NCBI GenBank assembly: GCA_028274765.1
Contig: JAQCND010000291.1
Location: forward strand, 1 to 35,628
DNA from: Bradymonadaceae bacterium
Lineage (GTDB): Bacteria > Myxococcota_A > Bradymonadia > Bradymonadales > Bradymonadaceae
Reading direction: 5' to 3'
Length of the DNA stretch: 35,628 nt
Numbering within the stretch: the first letter of the stretch is position 1; every line of letters begins with the position of its first letter. The position numbers and the translations under genes are program-made. Under the pieces are notes generated by a model. It was not told the origin of the DNA and searched no databases. It was given only the letters and a program-made list of their open reading frames with translations. Of the stretch, positions 7,540 to 17,320 are shown in pieces.

Positions 7540-10500
7540 ATGGACGACGATTCGACCTCGACCTCGCCTCCGACCCGTAGAGGAGACGCTACCGGCGAAG
7601 CATCGGATGGATGCGGCGCCTGGCTGACACTCGGGTGTCTCGGGGGACCCGGCGTGCTGCTGGCGATCGTCGGAGGGATGCTTCTGACGACCGCCTTCAT
7701 GTCCTCGGAGGCCTCCATCAACCTCTGGGTGGGAAGTGGGCTACTGTTGGCGATAGGTGCCACTCTCACCTGGGGGGCCATCGAGACGTATCGTTCGCCC
7801 TCCCGACAGGCGAGTCGTTCGGCGGTCGAAGACGCAACGGCCGAATCGGCGGACTCTCGAGAGACGTCTGCGCCGACAGCGGATGCGACCGCCTCCGAGT
7901 CGACCTCCGGACGGGCTTCTGCGCCAAACGGGCAGGCCCCTCCCTCCGACGATCCCTCCGACAACCCGTCATCGGGGGCCTCATCAACATTACCCACCTC
8001 CGAGCGCGTATCTCTGGAGCGGTGCCCGACGTGTGAGACAGTCCTCGACACTTATCGTCCCCGAGACGTCGAGTCACTCGATTATTGCCCTCGATGCGGA
8101 CATTCCCTCGCCGAAGCGCCATCGGCGGAGATGAGACGACGCGAGCTTCGCCGGGCGATCGCTAAACGGCAATATGCCATCGAGTCCTGGTTCGACTGGG
8201 CGTCCGAGCGTGAGATTGCCGACGATGAGCGCGACGCCTTTCTCGAGCCTCATTTCGATGCGATTGCCGATCTCCGACGCGAATGGTCGGCGATCGACGG
8301 TGCCGCTCCGCCGGTCGAGACGACCAAGCCCGAACGCAGGGACGAAGAGAGCCCCTCCCCGCAGCTCGAACTGCCCTGGGCCAAGGACGAGCCGAAACTC
8401 GACACCGACTCGGTCTCCCCCCGCAAGAACCATCAGGCAGAGCCGCCCGAATCCCCCGAACCGTCTCGGCACGCAGAGGCTTCGGATTCACACCGTCCTC
8501 TCTCGACGTCCAACGCCCCCCCTCCTCCCGAAGCCGAAGCGGCCGAGACCTCTCCATCCAGCCGGGACGAATTACCTGCATCGCCCTCACGGACGGAGGC
8601 GAGCCAGGAGGGGCTCGACGACGCGTCGGTCCCGTCTCGTGTCTCCGACGATCCCGAGGACGAGCCTCCATCGTCTCGAGAAAAGAATCTTTCGATGTCC
8701 TCACCATCGAATGAAACCTCCTCCTCGCGCGACGCCCTCACCGATCCGGATGCGCTGCGCTCAACCGAGGAGGGCGACTCGGAGCATGACGGCGAGGCCA
8801 CCATCGACGAGGATTCCCCGCTCGAGGCAGCCGCCGACGACGGGGGCGCTCCAACGACTCGAATGCCCGACTCGACAGACGGGGGCGACGAGGCCGACTC
8901 GCCCTCTCTGTCTTCAGAGGCCGAACCGATCTCCGATGAGGAGCTCGATCCGAGTGTCGACGCTCCCGATACCGAGGGCGCTTCCCTCTGGGCAGATGCC
9001 CTCCGTCCCTTTTTGATCGGACACTGGTATTACGTGCTCGGCGCGTTTCTGGTGCTTTCGGGCGGTATCTATCTACTCTCGACCGTCTGGGCCTCGATTT
9101 CGTCGCTCGGCCGTCACCTCGTGACGTTTGGCCTTCTGGCGAGTGCCTCGGGCGGATTCGCGAGCTTCGGGCGTTATCTCTCTCGAGCCTTTCCGGAGCA
9201 ATCCGCGGGACGCGCCTTCTGGCTCATCGGATTCGGACTCGTCGGCATTACGGCGTCGGCGTCCGGGGCCATCATCCGCGACACGCCCCTCTGGGGTGGG
9301 GCAGCCGTCGTCGGAGCAACGGCGCTCGGCTGGGGGGTACAGGTTCCACTCTCGACCGACGACGTCGATGTTCCGCTGCTCTGGAGACTCGCGCCGATGG
9401 GACTCCTGGTCGTCGTGGGTGGAATATCGGGATTGCCCTCGACGCAGTGGGCGTCTCACCTCGTCGCTCTCCACGTGGGATTCGCGCTCGTGTGGCTTCA
9501 TTGCTATCAGGTGATGGCTCGAAGCGAAGGAGAGCGAGCGTGGCCGCGTCGACTCACCCTCTGGTTCCATCATCTCGTGCCGACCGGAGTATTCGCCCTC
9601 CTCGCCCTCCTCGTCGCCGCCGTTCATTTCGATCAGTCGAACGTATGGTCGGAGGTGGTGCCCTGGCTCGGATCACTGGCCGCCCTCGCCGGGATGTCGC
9701 TCGCCGAACTCCACGCCGGAGGAGCTCGCGATCGCGGATGGGCCGCCGTCTCGGGTCTGACTCTCGGTGCCCTCGGTATCGGCGCGGGACTCGAGCCCCC
9801 GGTCGCCCACCTCGGGGCCGCTCTCTTCGCCACGATCGCCGCTCACCGGGTGCGAACGCTCGGATCACGGGCCGAGGCCGCCCTCCATATCGGCGGGGCG
9901 TTCGTCTGGGCTGGCATGTTGCGCACGCTCGACGGTCTCCTGCCCGTGGCTCTGCTCGGCCCCGACCTCGTCGCTGCCCGTCATGGACTCTGGGCCGCTC
10001 CCTACGTTGGATGGCTCGTCTATCGGCTGAACATCACGCGGGAGGAGCAACCAGCAGCGGCCGACGCTCTACGGCCGCTCGCGATGATCGGGATCGTCCT
10101 CGGAGGACTCGTGCCCCTGCTCGCGATCGGCTCGTCGACTGGCATCTGGGCAGCCGCCGCTCCGACCTACAGTTTGCTGGCTCACGGGCTCGCCGTCGTC
10201 ACCGCCTGGCCCCTCGTCGCCTATCTCGGCTCCGCCTTCGCCGTCGCCTGGGTGGGACTGACGCCCCTCTTCGTCTCGATGTCGTGGCTGGCAGTACTCG
10301 ATGGATTGCCGTCGACGCCCATCGCCATTTCGTTGGTTGCGCTCGTCGCCCTCGCAGCGACATTGCTCACCGCCAGCATGTGGGCCGAGCCGCGCAACGA
10401 CATGCTGGCGTCGGTCTGGGGCGATACCTCGCTGGCCGTCGCGCCCCTCGTGGCTCTGTGTCTGGCGAACGGTTCCGTCTGGAACCAGCTCCCCGACTGG

Positions 10501-13500
10501 TCGCCCGAGCCTCTCTGGATGGCAGCCTACGTCTCGGTCACCCTCTATGGAGGCGTGCTCCTCGTCGAGACCCGCCGCACCGGATATCGTTGGCTGAGCC
10601 ACCTCACGCCGCTGGTGCTGATCGGGTCGACGGCGCTCTGGGGATATGGCCTCAAGCAGCTCGTCTCGCCGAGCTCCAGCGATCGCGGTGTCATGGTCGG
10701 GGCGATCGGCGTGCTGGGGCTCTTCGAACTCGCCTATCGCCTCGCCGATACGGGACGAAACGTCGAATCGAGGCGCGGACGTTTCGGGCAGCCCCCCTCC
10801 GAGTCCGCCGAGCCGCTCTGGCGCGCGCCACTCCGCCGCTATGGGCTCTCGGCCGCGTGCCTGATTGTCGGCGCCGTCGCCCTCCCAACCCTGCGCCTTC
10901 CCCCTCGACTGATGGCGGGGGGCGTCATGATCATCGTCGCCATCCGGGCGCTCCAGGGGCTCGAACACTCTCGCATCGGGCCGGGCCTGCTCGCCGGAAC
11001 GCTCCTGGCGCTCGGGGCCTCTTGGATGTCGCTTCCGTACGGAGACTGGCTGTCGGAGGCGGAAGCTCTCTTACTGGCGACGACCGGCGTCGCGCTCGCG
11101 CAAGAGTCTCTCCTCGCGCTGATCCCCGATGGACCCGATGACGACGAGACGCGCTCGAAGTGGTCGATCGACGGGGAGACGTGGGGGCACCTCGAGCGCC
11201 TCTCGAGCTACGTGTTCGTCGGCACGTCGGCGCTCGCCGCCGTCATCGGCGTCATGATCGCCTGGGAAGGACTCGGCCCCCGAACGAGGGTCTGGATCGC
11301 CGTCTTCTCTCTTCTGCCGCTCGCCGTCGATCAGATACGCCGACCGGCGAAGTATTCGGCCTGGATGGCGGCACTGGCGTCGAGTGCGATCCTCGTCGCC
11401 CCGCCGCAGACGGGGGCGTTTACGGTGCCGATCATCGTGGGATGTGCAGTGGGCTGGATGGCGATCGAATGGGGGCTGGCTTCGTCGTCGACGGACTCGA
11501 TGTCGGAGCGTCGCCACCTCTACTGGCGCATCGCCGGGGGGACGGCGTCGGCGATCGCAGTCGTCTCGCTCCCGATCTGGCTCTTGATCGACACTCGGGT
11601 GTGGCTACAGACGACCTACAATCCCCCGCCCCCACTCGTCGAAGGCGTCCTCGCGGGGATTCCCCTCCTCTACGGGCTCCTCTATCTGCGACTTCGCTCC
11701 GGCTATCACTGGCTGGCGATCGTTGCCGCCGGAATTGGCTGGTCGGGCTTCGTAGTCGGCTGGACGCGCGAGACGCTCGACCTCCAGCTTTTGGCCGTCC
11801 CCACTCTCTGGGCGCTCCTGACGCTGGGCGCCGATGGCGTGGCCGGATGGCTGCGCGATCGGCACGACGCACGTCGAGACGACGACTCCGAAGACGAATC
11901 GACACGGGACGACGCCGACGAAGACTCGCCCCAGAAAAACGATTCTTCTCTCTGGGGATCGCTCTGGCCGGAGAGTCCGGGATGGGCTCTCGACGATCTG
12001 GCTCGCCATCACCGAGGACTCTGGATGGGATGGGCTCGATGGGGACTCGCCGCATCCGTCGTCTCGGCTCTGGCATGCTACGTCTTCGCCGGCACCTCCC
12101 ACGTTCCCTCGTCCGAGACGTGGCCCATGGGCCATACCCCCTGGTGGTCCGCTCACACGTTGGGGCTGATGGCGGCCGCCGTCGGGGCGATGGGCGTGCG
12201 TCGCGTCTACGACCGTCGAAGCGACCGAGTGGGACCGATCGTGTTGGTGATCGCCGTCTTCGGAGTCGCGATCTGCTGGATCGAGGTCAATAGTGCTCAC
12301 GACTGGACGTATGCTCTCGCCGCCGCCGCGCTCGGCTACGAGGGATTGCTCCTGTTCACCGACTCGATCGGCTCGTCTCGGCAGCCGCGAGAGGAGGCCT
12401 CCGAATCACTGGAGACGTCGCCCCCTCTGGCTTCACTCGCTCGCACGGCTCGCGTCGCCTTTCTCGTGGTGGCGTCGGCTGCGGCGGTCGTGAGTCTGGG
12501 GCGACTGGCGCTGTCGAGCGACATCAGCGGGCTTGGAGTCGCCGCTGCTCTCGTACCGCTCGCACTCGATCAGATTCGCCGGCCCAACGCGGCTTCGGCC
12601 GTCGTGGTGGCTTCCTTCCTGTCGATCGCCGCCTTTCCCGCCGCGGCGAGGACGATCGGCGGCGTCGAGGGATGGTGGTTGTCGGTCACCCTGGGGATCG
12701 CCACGGGATGGCTCGTCCTGCTCGGGCTGCTGGATGGCCTCGCCCGGTGGTTCGGTGGTCGCGAGCGGGAGGAGACCCTCGATTTCTATCGCCCCCTCAT
12801 CTCGACGATTGTCGCCGTCATGCTGCTCGGAACGCTTCCCCTCTGGACGGCGGCCCACGTGAGTGCATGGGCCGTCGAAGTGACGAGCTGGCGACTCTCT
12901 CTCGCCGAGCAGGCCGGGCAATGTTCGGCATTCGCGATCGTCTTGCCCCTTTATGTGGCCGGCTATCTCCGATTGCACCGCCTCCGGCACCTGGGCGCGC
13001 TTCTCGCCGTTGGGCTCACCTGGCCTCTTTGGGGGGGAGCCTGGAGTCTCAGCTGGGGCGAACCGTGGCTGTCGGCGCCCTCAATATGGGCGATGGGCGC
13101 GATTGGCTCGGGCCTCGTGCTCCTCTGGCGACTCGGCCCCGATGTCGACAAAAGTGGCCCGACTCGCGAGGCCACGACGGAGGTCGTATCGGAGGGGTGG
13201 AGTCTCCAAACACCACTCCGTCGTCACGCCGATCTCTGGAGAGCCGTCCAGATCGTCGCGATTCTCCTCGTCCTCATCACGGCGCTGACCGAGTCGATCG
13301 TAGCGGGAGGCATCGCAGTCTCGCTCGCCGCACTGGCTCTTTTGATTGCGGGGCCCTCGCCGTACGATGGCGCAGACATGTTCGTGATGACGGCAGCGTT
13401 GATGCTGATGGTGACTTCACTCCTGTCGGCTCCCCTGTCGTCGGGCGCGCTGGGGGCTCAGGTCCTCCTGCTGGCCGGGAGCGCGACGCTGGCCGCTTGT

Positions 13501-14577
13501 GGATGGAAGATCGCCGGATGGTGGACATCGGTCTCTCTCGATAACTCCGGAGCGGCTCGGGAGCCTCCGAGAGTGAGCACCATCTATCGCCGAGTCGGCT
13601 TCGTCTGGATGGTTCTTCTCGTCCCGCTGCTCGGTTTCGGGGTTCAACCCGAGTGGGCGCTCGCCTCCTCGACGCTCACGCACGGTCTGGCGATTGGCGC
13701 GCTGGGAGGCACCACGGTGCTCTGGAGCTGGGAACCCGTCGAGAGCGGGCGCGAATGGCCGGCGTATCTCGGAGCGGCCGGGCTCTTCGGGCTCTACGCC
13801 TATATTCGAGTGCGCATGGGGGTCGGGACCGTCGAGCACGACTCCTGGATGATGCTGGTACTCGGTTCGGGATTTTTGGCCTTCGAGACGGCGCTCGAGC
13901 GGGCCGGCCGGGACATCTGGCGTCGCGTGACCCTCCGCGTCGGACTCGCCCTCCCCTGGATGGCTCTTCTCTTTGGGTTCTGGCACCCTGAAGTCTTTCC
14001 GAACGGACTCCTGGCGACCTCGAGTGTCTTCTACGTCCTGCTCGGCTGGCATTTCAATCGACGCGGGCTCTACATCCCCGCAGGTATCTTCTGCAACCTC
14101 GAGGTCCTACGCGCCTGGCTCGAGTTCGGATGGATGAGTCCCCTCCTCTGGGCGCTCCCCGTCGGACTGACGCTTCTGATCTTCGCCCGCCTCTATCGCG
14201 AGGCCCTCTCGCCGACGGGGCGTAACGGCTTGCGCATCGCGGGTTGTGCGGCGATCTATCTGTCGAACGCCTGGGAGCTGGTCGCCCTCTATGAACTGAT
14301 CGACGTCCTGGCGCTGGCGGGCCTCTCGATCGCCGGGATCGTCGGCGGCATCCTCCTGCGCATCCGGAGTTATCTCTATCTCGGGACGACGTTTCTCGTC
14401 GGCGACGTTCTATTCAACATGTTTCGGCTCGGCGTCCAGGACCGGAAGTGGGCCGCCTTTTTTCTAGTGCTGGCGGGACTGATCGTGCTGGGCGGGGGAC
14501 TCTACTACAATCTCCGTCGCGAGACGGTACGAGCCCGCCTCGAGACCGTTCGAGAAGAACTCGACGACTGGGAATGA
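7540..14577 (+). CDS. Giant zinc-ribbon, acidic-linker, polytopic membrane protein (2345 aa)
   Basis: Function unknown. An N-terminal pair of membrane segments (about 29-53 and 62-84) is followed by a zinc ribbon, CPTC (162-165) and CPRC (183-186). An acidic, Ser/Pro-rich, probably disordered linker runs from about 240 to 490. From about 492 (GHWYYVLGAFLVLSGGIYLL) to the end, dozens of hydrophobic helices are separated by short loops. Opening segments of this kind, with a W followed by an aromatic/Arg-rich loop, resemble DUF2157/DUF2339-type multi-spanning proteins, but this one is two to three times longer. Internal duplication is visible (see the repeat entry). The end is a short basic amphipathic tail, LRRETVRARLETVREEL. 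The composition and frame stay clean throughout, so it is one gene and not a misassembly. It is convergent with the DUF2520 gene 15 nt away. Confidence 0.85.
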   Translation: MDDDSTSTSPPTRRGDATGEASDGCGAWLTLGCLGGPGVLLAIVGGMLLTTAFMSSEASINLWVGSGLLLAIGATLTWGAIETYRSPSRQASRSAVEDATAESADSRETSAPTADATASESTSGRASAPNGQAPPSDDPSDNPSSGASSTLPTSERVSLERCPTCETVLDTYRPRDVESLDYCPRCGHSLAEAPSAEMRRRELRRAIAKRQYAIESWFDWASEREIADDERDAFLEPHFDAIADLRREWSAIDGAAPPVETTKPERRDEESPSPQLELPWAKDEPKLDTDSVSPRKNHQAEPPESPEPSRHAEASDSHRPLSTSNAPPPPEAEAAETSPSSRDELPASPSRTEASQEGLDDASVPSRVSDDPEDEPPSSREKNLSMSSPSNETSSSRDALTDPDALRSTEEGDSEHDGEATIDEDSPLEAAADDGGAPTTRMPDSTDGGDEADSPSLSSEAEPISDEELDPSVDAPDTEGASLWADALRPFLIGHWYYVLGAFLVLSGGIYLLSTVWASISSLGRHLVTFGLLASASGGFASFGRYLSRAFPEQSAGRAFWLIGFGLVGITASASGAIIRDTPLWGGAAVVGATALGWGVQVPLSTDDVDVPLLWRLAPMGLLVVVGGISGLPSTQWASHLVALHVGFALVWLHCYQVMARSEGERAWPRRLTLWFHHLVPTGVFALLALLVAAVHFDQSNVWSEVVPWLGSLAALAGMSLAELHAGGARDRGWAAVSGLTLGALGIGAGLEPPVAHLGAALFATIAAHRVRTLGSRAEAALHIGGAFVWAGMLRTLDGLLPVALLGPDLVAARHGLWAAPYVGWLVYRLNITREEQPAAADALRPLAMIGIVLGGLVPLLAIGSSTGIWAAAAPTYSLLAHGLAVVTAWPLVAYLGSAFAVAWVGLTPLFVSMSWLAVLDGLPSTPIAISLVALVALAATLLTASMWAEPRNDMLASVWGDTSLAVAPLVALCLANGSVWNQLPDWSPEPLWMAAYVSVTLYGGVLLVETRRTGYRWLSHLTPLVLIGSTALWGYGLKQLVSPSSSDRGVMVGAIGVLGLFELAYRLADTGRNVESRRGRFGQPPSESAEPLWRAPLRRYGLSAACLIVGAVALPTLRLPPRLMAGGVMIIVAIRALQGLEHSRIGPGLLAGTLLALGASWMSLPYGDWLSEAEALLLATTGVALAQESLLALIPDGPDDDETRSKWSIDGETWGHLERLSSYVFVGTSALAAVIGVMIAWEGLGPRTRVWIAVFSLLPLAVDQIRRPAKYSAWMAALASSAILVAPPQTGAFTVPIIVGCAVGWMAIEWGLASSSTDSMSERRHLYWRIAGGTASAIAVVSLPIWLLIDTRVWLQTTYNPPPPLVEGVLAGIPLLYGLLYLRLRSGYHWLAIVAAGIGWSGFVVGWTRETLDLQLLAVPTLWALLTLGADGVAGWLRDRHDARRDDDSEDESTRDDADEDSPQKNDSSLWGSLWPESPGWALDDLARHHRGLWMGWARWGLAASVVSALACYVFAGTSHVPSSETWPMGHTPWWSAHTLGLMAAAVGAMGVRRVYDRRSDRVGPIVLVIAVFGVAICWIEVNSAHDWTYALAAAALGYEGLLLFTDSIGSSRQPREEASESLETSPPLASLARTARVAFLVVASAAAVVSLGRLALSSDISGLGVAAALVPLALDQIRRPNAASAVVVASFLSIAAFPAAARTIGGVEGWWLSVTLGIATGWLVLLGLLDGLARWFGGREREETLDFYRPLISTIVAVMLLGTLPLWTAAHVSAWAVEVTSWRLSLAEQAGQCSAFAIVLPLYVAGYLRLHRLRHLGALLAVGLTWPLWGGAWSLSWGEPWLSAPSIWAMGAIGSGLVLLWRLGPDVDKSGPTREATTEVVSEGWSLQTPLRRHADLWRAVQIVAILLVLITALTESIVAGGIAVSLAALALLIAGPSPYDGADMFVMTAALMLMVTSLLSAPLSSGALGAQVLLLAGSATLAACGWKIAGWWTSVSLDNSGAAREPPRVSTIYRRVGFVWMVLLVPLLGFGVQPEWALASSTLTHGLAIGALGGTTVLWSWEPVESGREWPAYLGAAGLFGLYAYIRVRMGVGTVEHDSWMMLVLGSGFLAFETALERAGRDIWRRVTLRVGLALPWMALLFGFWHPEVFPNGLLATSSVFYVLLGWHFNRRGLYIPAGIFCNLEVLRAWLEFGWMSPLLWALPVGLTLLIFARLYREALSPTGRNGLRIAGCAAIYLSNAWELVALYELIDVLALAGLSIAGIVGGILLRIRSYLYLGTTFLVGDVLFNMFRLGVQDRKWAAFFLVLAGLIVLGGGLYYNLRRETVRARLETVREELDDWE
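10837..13536 (+). repeat. Protein-level internal repeats of about 400 residues within the giant membrane protein
   Basis: Equivalent segments recur. LPLAVDQIRRP near residue 1264 recurs as VPLALDQIRRP near 1672. LLYLRLRSGYHWLAIVAAG near 1380 recurs as AGYLRLHRLRHLGALLAVG near 1807. Units opening with an R-x-x-LW-type segment begin near 1100, 1488 and 1892. Spacings are about 390-425 residues. The DNA itself is diverged, so this is an old tandem duplication seen by eye in the translation. Unit borders are approximate. Confidence 0.65.
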
Positions 14578-14592
14578 GCATCGCCTCGAGCC

Positions 14593-15465
14593 TCAATCCT
14601 CGTTGTCGTCGAAGGCGTCGTCGGCGAGTCGACGCCGCGTCCACGTCGTCAGCATGCGGTAGATATCGTCCGCATGTTCGGCGTCGAGCTCGTCCAGTGC
14701 CGCGAGATGCCGTTCGATAGTGGCACGATCGCCGCGGGCCAGCGGACCGCTCAACGCTTCGTCGAGCGGGTCGGCGTCGGCGTTGTGCAGCGAGGAACGA
14801 GCTAGTGGAATCAGCATCTCGCGGGCCTGGTGCCGTTCGAGCCCGGCGGATTCGGCCATCTCGATGGCCACGTCGAGGAGGCCAACCAGCAGATTGGCCG
14901 CCGTGGAGGCGCTTGCGTGGTATAGCGCACTCTCACCCGGTTCGAGTTTGACGACTCGGGCGCCGATTCCCTCAACGAGCAGCGATCGGGCGTAGTCGAC
15001 GGCCTCGTCGTCCCCCTCGATCGTCCAGGTGACCTCCTCCATCTCGTCGGCGGCTCGACGGGGTTCCGTGATCGCCAACAGAGGATGAACGCTTCCGACC
15101 GATCCGCGCCACCCTGCCTCGTGGAGCACCGAGGCCGATCGACTTCCACAGGTATGCAATCCAATGGTCTTGGGCCCAATGTGAGGGGCCATTTGCTCGG
15201 CGGTCGTCTCGAGCGCGTCATCGACGACAGTCAACCAGAGGACGGTATGTTCGAGTGACATCGACTCGAGCGCTTCCGGCAGACGGCCCCACGTGTGTTC
15301 CGTGGTCTCGGACATCTCGGGGAGATCGTCGGCTGCTTCGCGGCTGCGATTCCAGGTGGCCTCGACGGGGATGTCGAGGCGGTGAGCGAGCCATCCGAGG
15401 GCTCGCCCCATGCGACCACATCCGACGATCACCCAGGAACGAGAGGCGTAAGAGGGAGACGACAT
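14593..15465 (-). CDS. Rossmann-like and DUF2520 domain protein
   Basis: A 290-residue cytoplasmic protein with an N-terminal NAD(P)-type Rossmann domain (VIVGCGRMGRALGWLA, about residues 10-25). The C-terminal helical domain is of the DUF2520 kind, with SVHPLLAI near 125 and ALYHASASTAANLLVGLLDVA near 180. This resembles the 6-phosphogluconate/ketopantoate reductase-like fold. The family occurs next to pantothenate or cofactor genes in many genomes, but its reaction is not settled. The ATG at 15465 has AGGTGT about 8 nt upstream and is preferred over the track's GTG at 15477. It is the last gene of the likely operon, 39 nt after nadD. Confidence 0.87.
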   Translation of the reverse strand: MSSPSYASRSWVIVGCGRMGRALGWLAHRLDIPVEATWNRSREAADDLPEMSETTEHTWGRLPEALESMSLEHTVLWLTVVDDALETTAEQMAPHIGPKTIGLHTCGSRSASVLHEAGWRGSVGSVHPLLAITEPRRAADEMEEVTWTIEGDDEAVDYARSLLVEGIGARVVKLEPGESALYHASASTAANLLVGLLDVAIEMAESAGLERHQAREMLIPLARSSLHNADADPLDEALSGPLARGDRATIERHLAALDELDAEHADDIYRMLTTWTRRRLADDAFDDNED

Positions 15466-15504
15466 AACGTGAGACACCTGATATGCGACGAGATCACGGA
15501 GCGT

Positions 15505-16074
15505 TCAATCGTAGAGCCCGTGTTCGAGGGCGTAGTCGAGCACGTCGTCGGGAATCCAGTGCTCGAGCCAATCGCGATCGTCGTCCTGGAAGGCCTCTCG
15601 AGTGCGCGTGGAACTGACGTCGGGCAGCTCGAAATCGAAGGTCTTCGAGCTGCGCTCGGCGCCATTGTGGCCGGAGCGTCCGACGACGACGAGTTCCACG
15701 CGACGCTCGATCTCGTCCCAGCGTTTCCACTGATCGGTCTCCTCGAGGATGTCTGTCCCGACGACGAGATGAAATTGCGTATCGGGATGGCGACCTTCGA
15801 GGGCGTCGAGGGTATCGATGGTACGGCTCTCACCGCCGATGTCGCGCTCGATGTCCGCAATGCAAACGCGTTCCAGTTCCTCGAGCGCCAGTTCACACAT
15901 GTGCCGCCGATCGCCGTAGGGCGCGAGATCTTTGCCGAACGCATGTTGATAGGTGGGGATCCACCAGACCTCGTCGACCGGCTGGGTCTGGAGGGTCCAG
16001 AGAGTGACGATGGTGTGACACACGTGAGGAGGATTGAAACTCCCTCCGAAGAGTCCGATATCTCGCTCCGTCAC
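15505..16074 (-). CDS. nadD: Nicotinate-nucleotide adenylyltransferase
   Basis: A 189-residue cytoplasmic nucleotidyltransferase of NAD synthesis, transferring AMP from ATP to nicotinate mononucleotide. The class motif GLFGGSFNPPHVCH (about 6-19) corresponds to GxFxPxHxGH with Cys in place of the usual Gly. The late SSTRTRE motif (about 155-161) corresponds to the ISSTxIR signature. The VVGTDILEETDQWKRWDEI segment matches the family's GxD...W..W region. The track's start at 16521 adds about 149 Ser/Arg-rich residues that are the shadow of the upstream gene. The GTG at 16074 is the only start codon just before the domain, although its Shine-Dalgarno is weak. It lies 37 nt after the DUF1343 gene in the same direction. 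Confidence 0.92.
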   Translation of the reverse strand: MTERDIGLFGGSFNPPHVCHTIVTLWTLQTQPVDEVWWIPTYQHAFGKDLAPYGDRRHMCELALEELERVCIADIERDIGGESRTIDTLDALEGRHPDTQFHLVVGTDILEETDQWKRWDEIERRVELVVVGRSGHNGAERSSKTFDFELPDVSSTRTREAFQDDDRDWLEHWIPDDVLDYALEHGLYD

Positions 16075-16111
16075 AACTATTACGTCTCGTCGCAATGAGA
16101 GATGAACGCCA

Positions 16112-17302
16112 TCACTCGTAGAGAAGGCACGCCTCGCGCTTCTCTTCGAAGTCGTCGCGTGATTGGCGCATCTCCCGAGCGAGATCAACCGGCTGAGTCT
16201 CTGTTTCGATGGCGTCGCGCACGTCAGCGTCGCCGAGCAAAAGATCGATGGCGAGTCGGTCGTCGACAAACTCGTAGATGTCGTCCTGCCACTCGAAATC
16301 GTCCGTGAAGCACGTGTACGCCGCCGACAGGACGGCCAGTCCGGTCGCGAGGCTGTCGTATGCCTCCCGATCGCGGACGTGAATCTGGGCGCCGCGACAG
16401 CTTTCGCCGGCGTAGGTCTGGAACATGGGGCGAAACGACGTCGAACGGAAGCCGACCCCCGGCAGGTCGAAGCTGTCGAGCTTCGCCTTGAACCGAGGAG
16501 CATCGATCCAGGGGGCACCAAAGATCTCGAAGGGCCGCGTCGTGCCCCGACCCTCGCTCAGATTCGTCCCCTCCAGGAGACATTGGCCGGGATAAACGGT
16601 GGCCGTCTGGGGCGTCGTGAGGTTGGGACTGGGCATCACCCAGGGGAGCCCCGTCTCGTCGAACCACATCGAGCGCTCCCACCCTTCCATCTCGACGACT
16701 CGGAGGTTGCACTCCCATCCACCGTATTCGACGAAATAGCGAGTAAGCTCGCCCATCGTCATGCCGTGGCGGTTGGCGATCGGCTGGGTCCCGACAAACG
16801 AATGCCACCCCTCCTGGACGACATTGCCCTCGAGGGCCGTCCCGTTGATGGGATTGGGACGATCGAGCACCCAGACGTCGACGCCCACCTCGCCGCAGAT
16901 CTCCATGACGTAACCGATCGTCGAGGCGTACGTGTAGTAGCGGGCCCCGACGTCCTGGAGATCGGCGATCAGTACGTCGAGATCGTCGAGCTGACCGGGC
17001 TCGGGCTGGAGCGACTCGATCGAGTCACCGTAGAGGCTGACGACCGGCAGCCCCGAGATGGGATCGCGCGTCTGATCGACGGCCTCCATCTCCTGCGCTT
17101 CGCCTCGCACCCCGTGTTCGGGGGCGAAGAGACGCTCGATCTCGAGATCACGCTCGAGGAAGGCGTCGATGGCGTGTTCGAGATCACTCGTCACACTCGC
17201 TGGATTGACGATCATGCCGATGTCGGCTCCCTCGAGCCGACGCCGCTCGTCGGCGTCGTGGACTATCTGGTCGAGCCCGGTTTGAACAGTTGGTCGTGTC
17301 AT
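16112..17302 (-). CDS. DUF1343 / NamZ-like exo-beta-N-acetylmuramidase
   Basis: A 396-residue DUF1343 (YbbC/NamZ) family protein. The Bacillus subtilis member is an exo-beta-N-acetylmuramidase that releases terminal MurNAc from peptidoglycan fragments. Family motifs are all present: FAPEHGVRG (about 58-66), DLQDVGARYYTY (about 113-124), DRPNPINGT (about 147-155), MPSPNLTTPQTA, and a GTNLSEGRGTTRPFE block (about 246-260). The first residues, MTRPTVQTGLDQIVHD, show no signal peptide or membrane segment, so it may act in the cytoplasm on imported muropeptides. GAGG sits about 11 nt before ATG 17302. It lies 18 nt after the CACHE-like gene and 37 nt before nadD, consistent with one operon. Confidence 0.9.
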   Translation of the reverse strand: MTRPTVQTGLDQIVHDADERRRLEGADIGMIVNPASVTSDLEHAIDAFLERDLEIERLFAPEHGVRGEAQEMEAVDQTRDPISGLPVVSLYGDSIESLQPEPGQLDDLDVLIADLQDVGARYYTYASTIGYVMEICGEVGVDVWVLDRPNPINGTALEGNVVQEGWHSFVGTQPIANRHGMTMGELTRYFVEYGGWECNLRVVEMEGWERSMWFDETGLPWVMPSPNLTTPQTATVYPGQCLLEGTNLSEGRGTTRPFEIFGAPWIDAPRFKAKLDSFDLPGVGFRSTSFRPMFQTYAGESCRGAQIHVRDREAYDSLATGLAVLSAAYTCFTDDFEWQDDIYEFVDDRLAIDLLLGDADVRDAIETETQPVDLAREMRQSRDDFEEKREACLLYE

Positions 17303-17320
17303 CTCGGTATCTGCCTCGCG

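Noticed and set aside
16075-16521. N-terminal extension of nadD in the ORF track.
   Set aside because: The extra 149 residues are the frame shadow of the DUF1343 gene. The nucleotidyltransferase motif begins just after the GTG at 16074.
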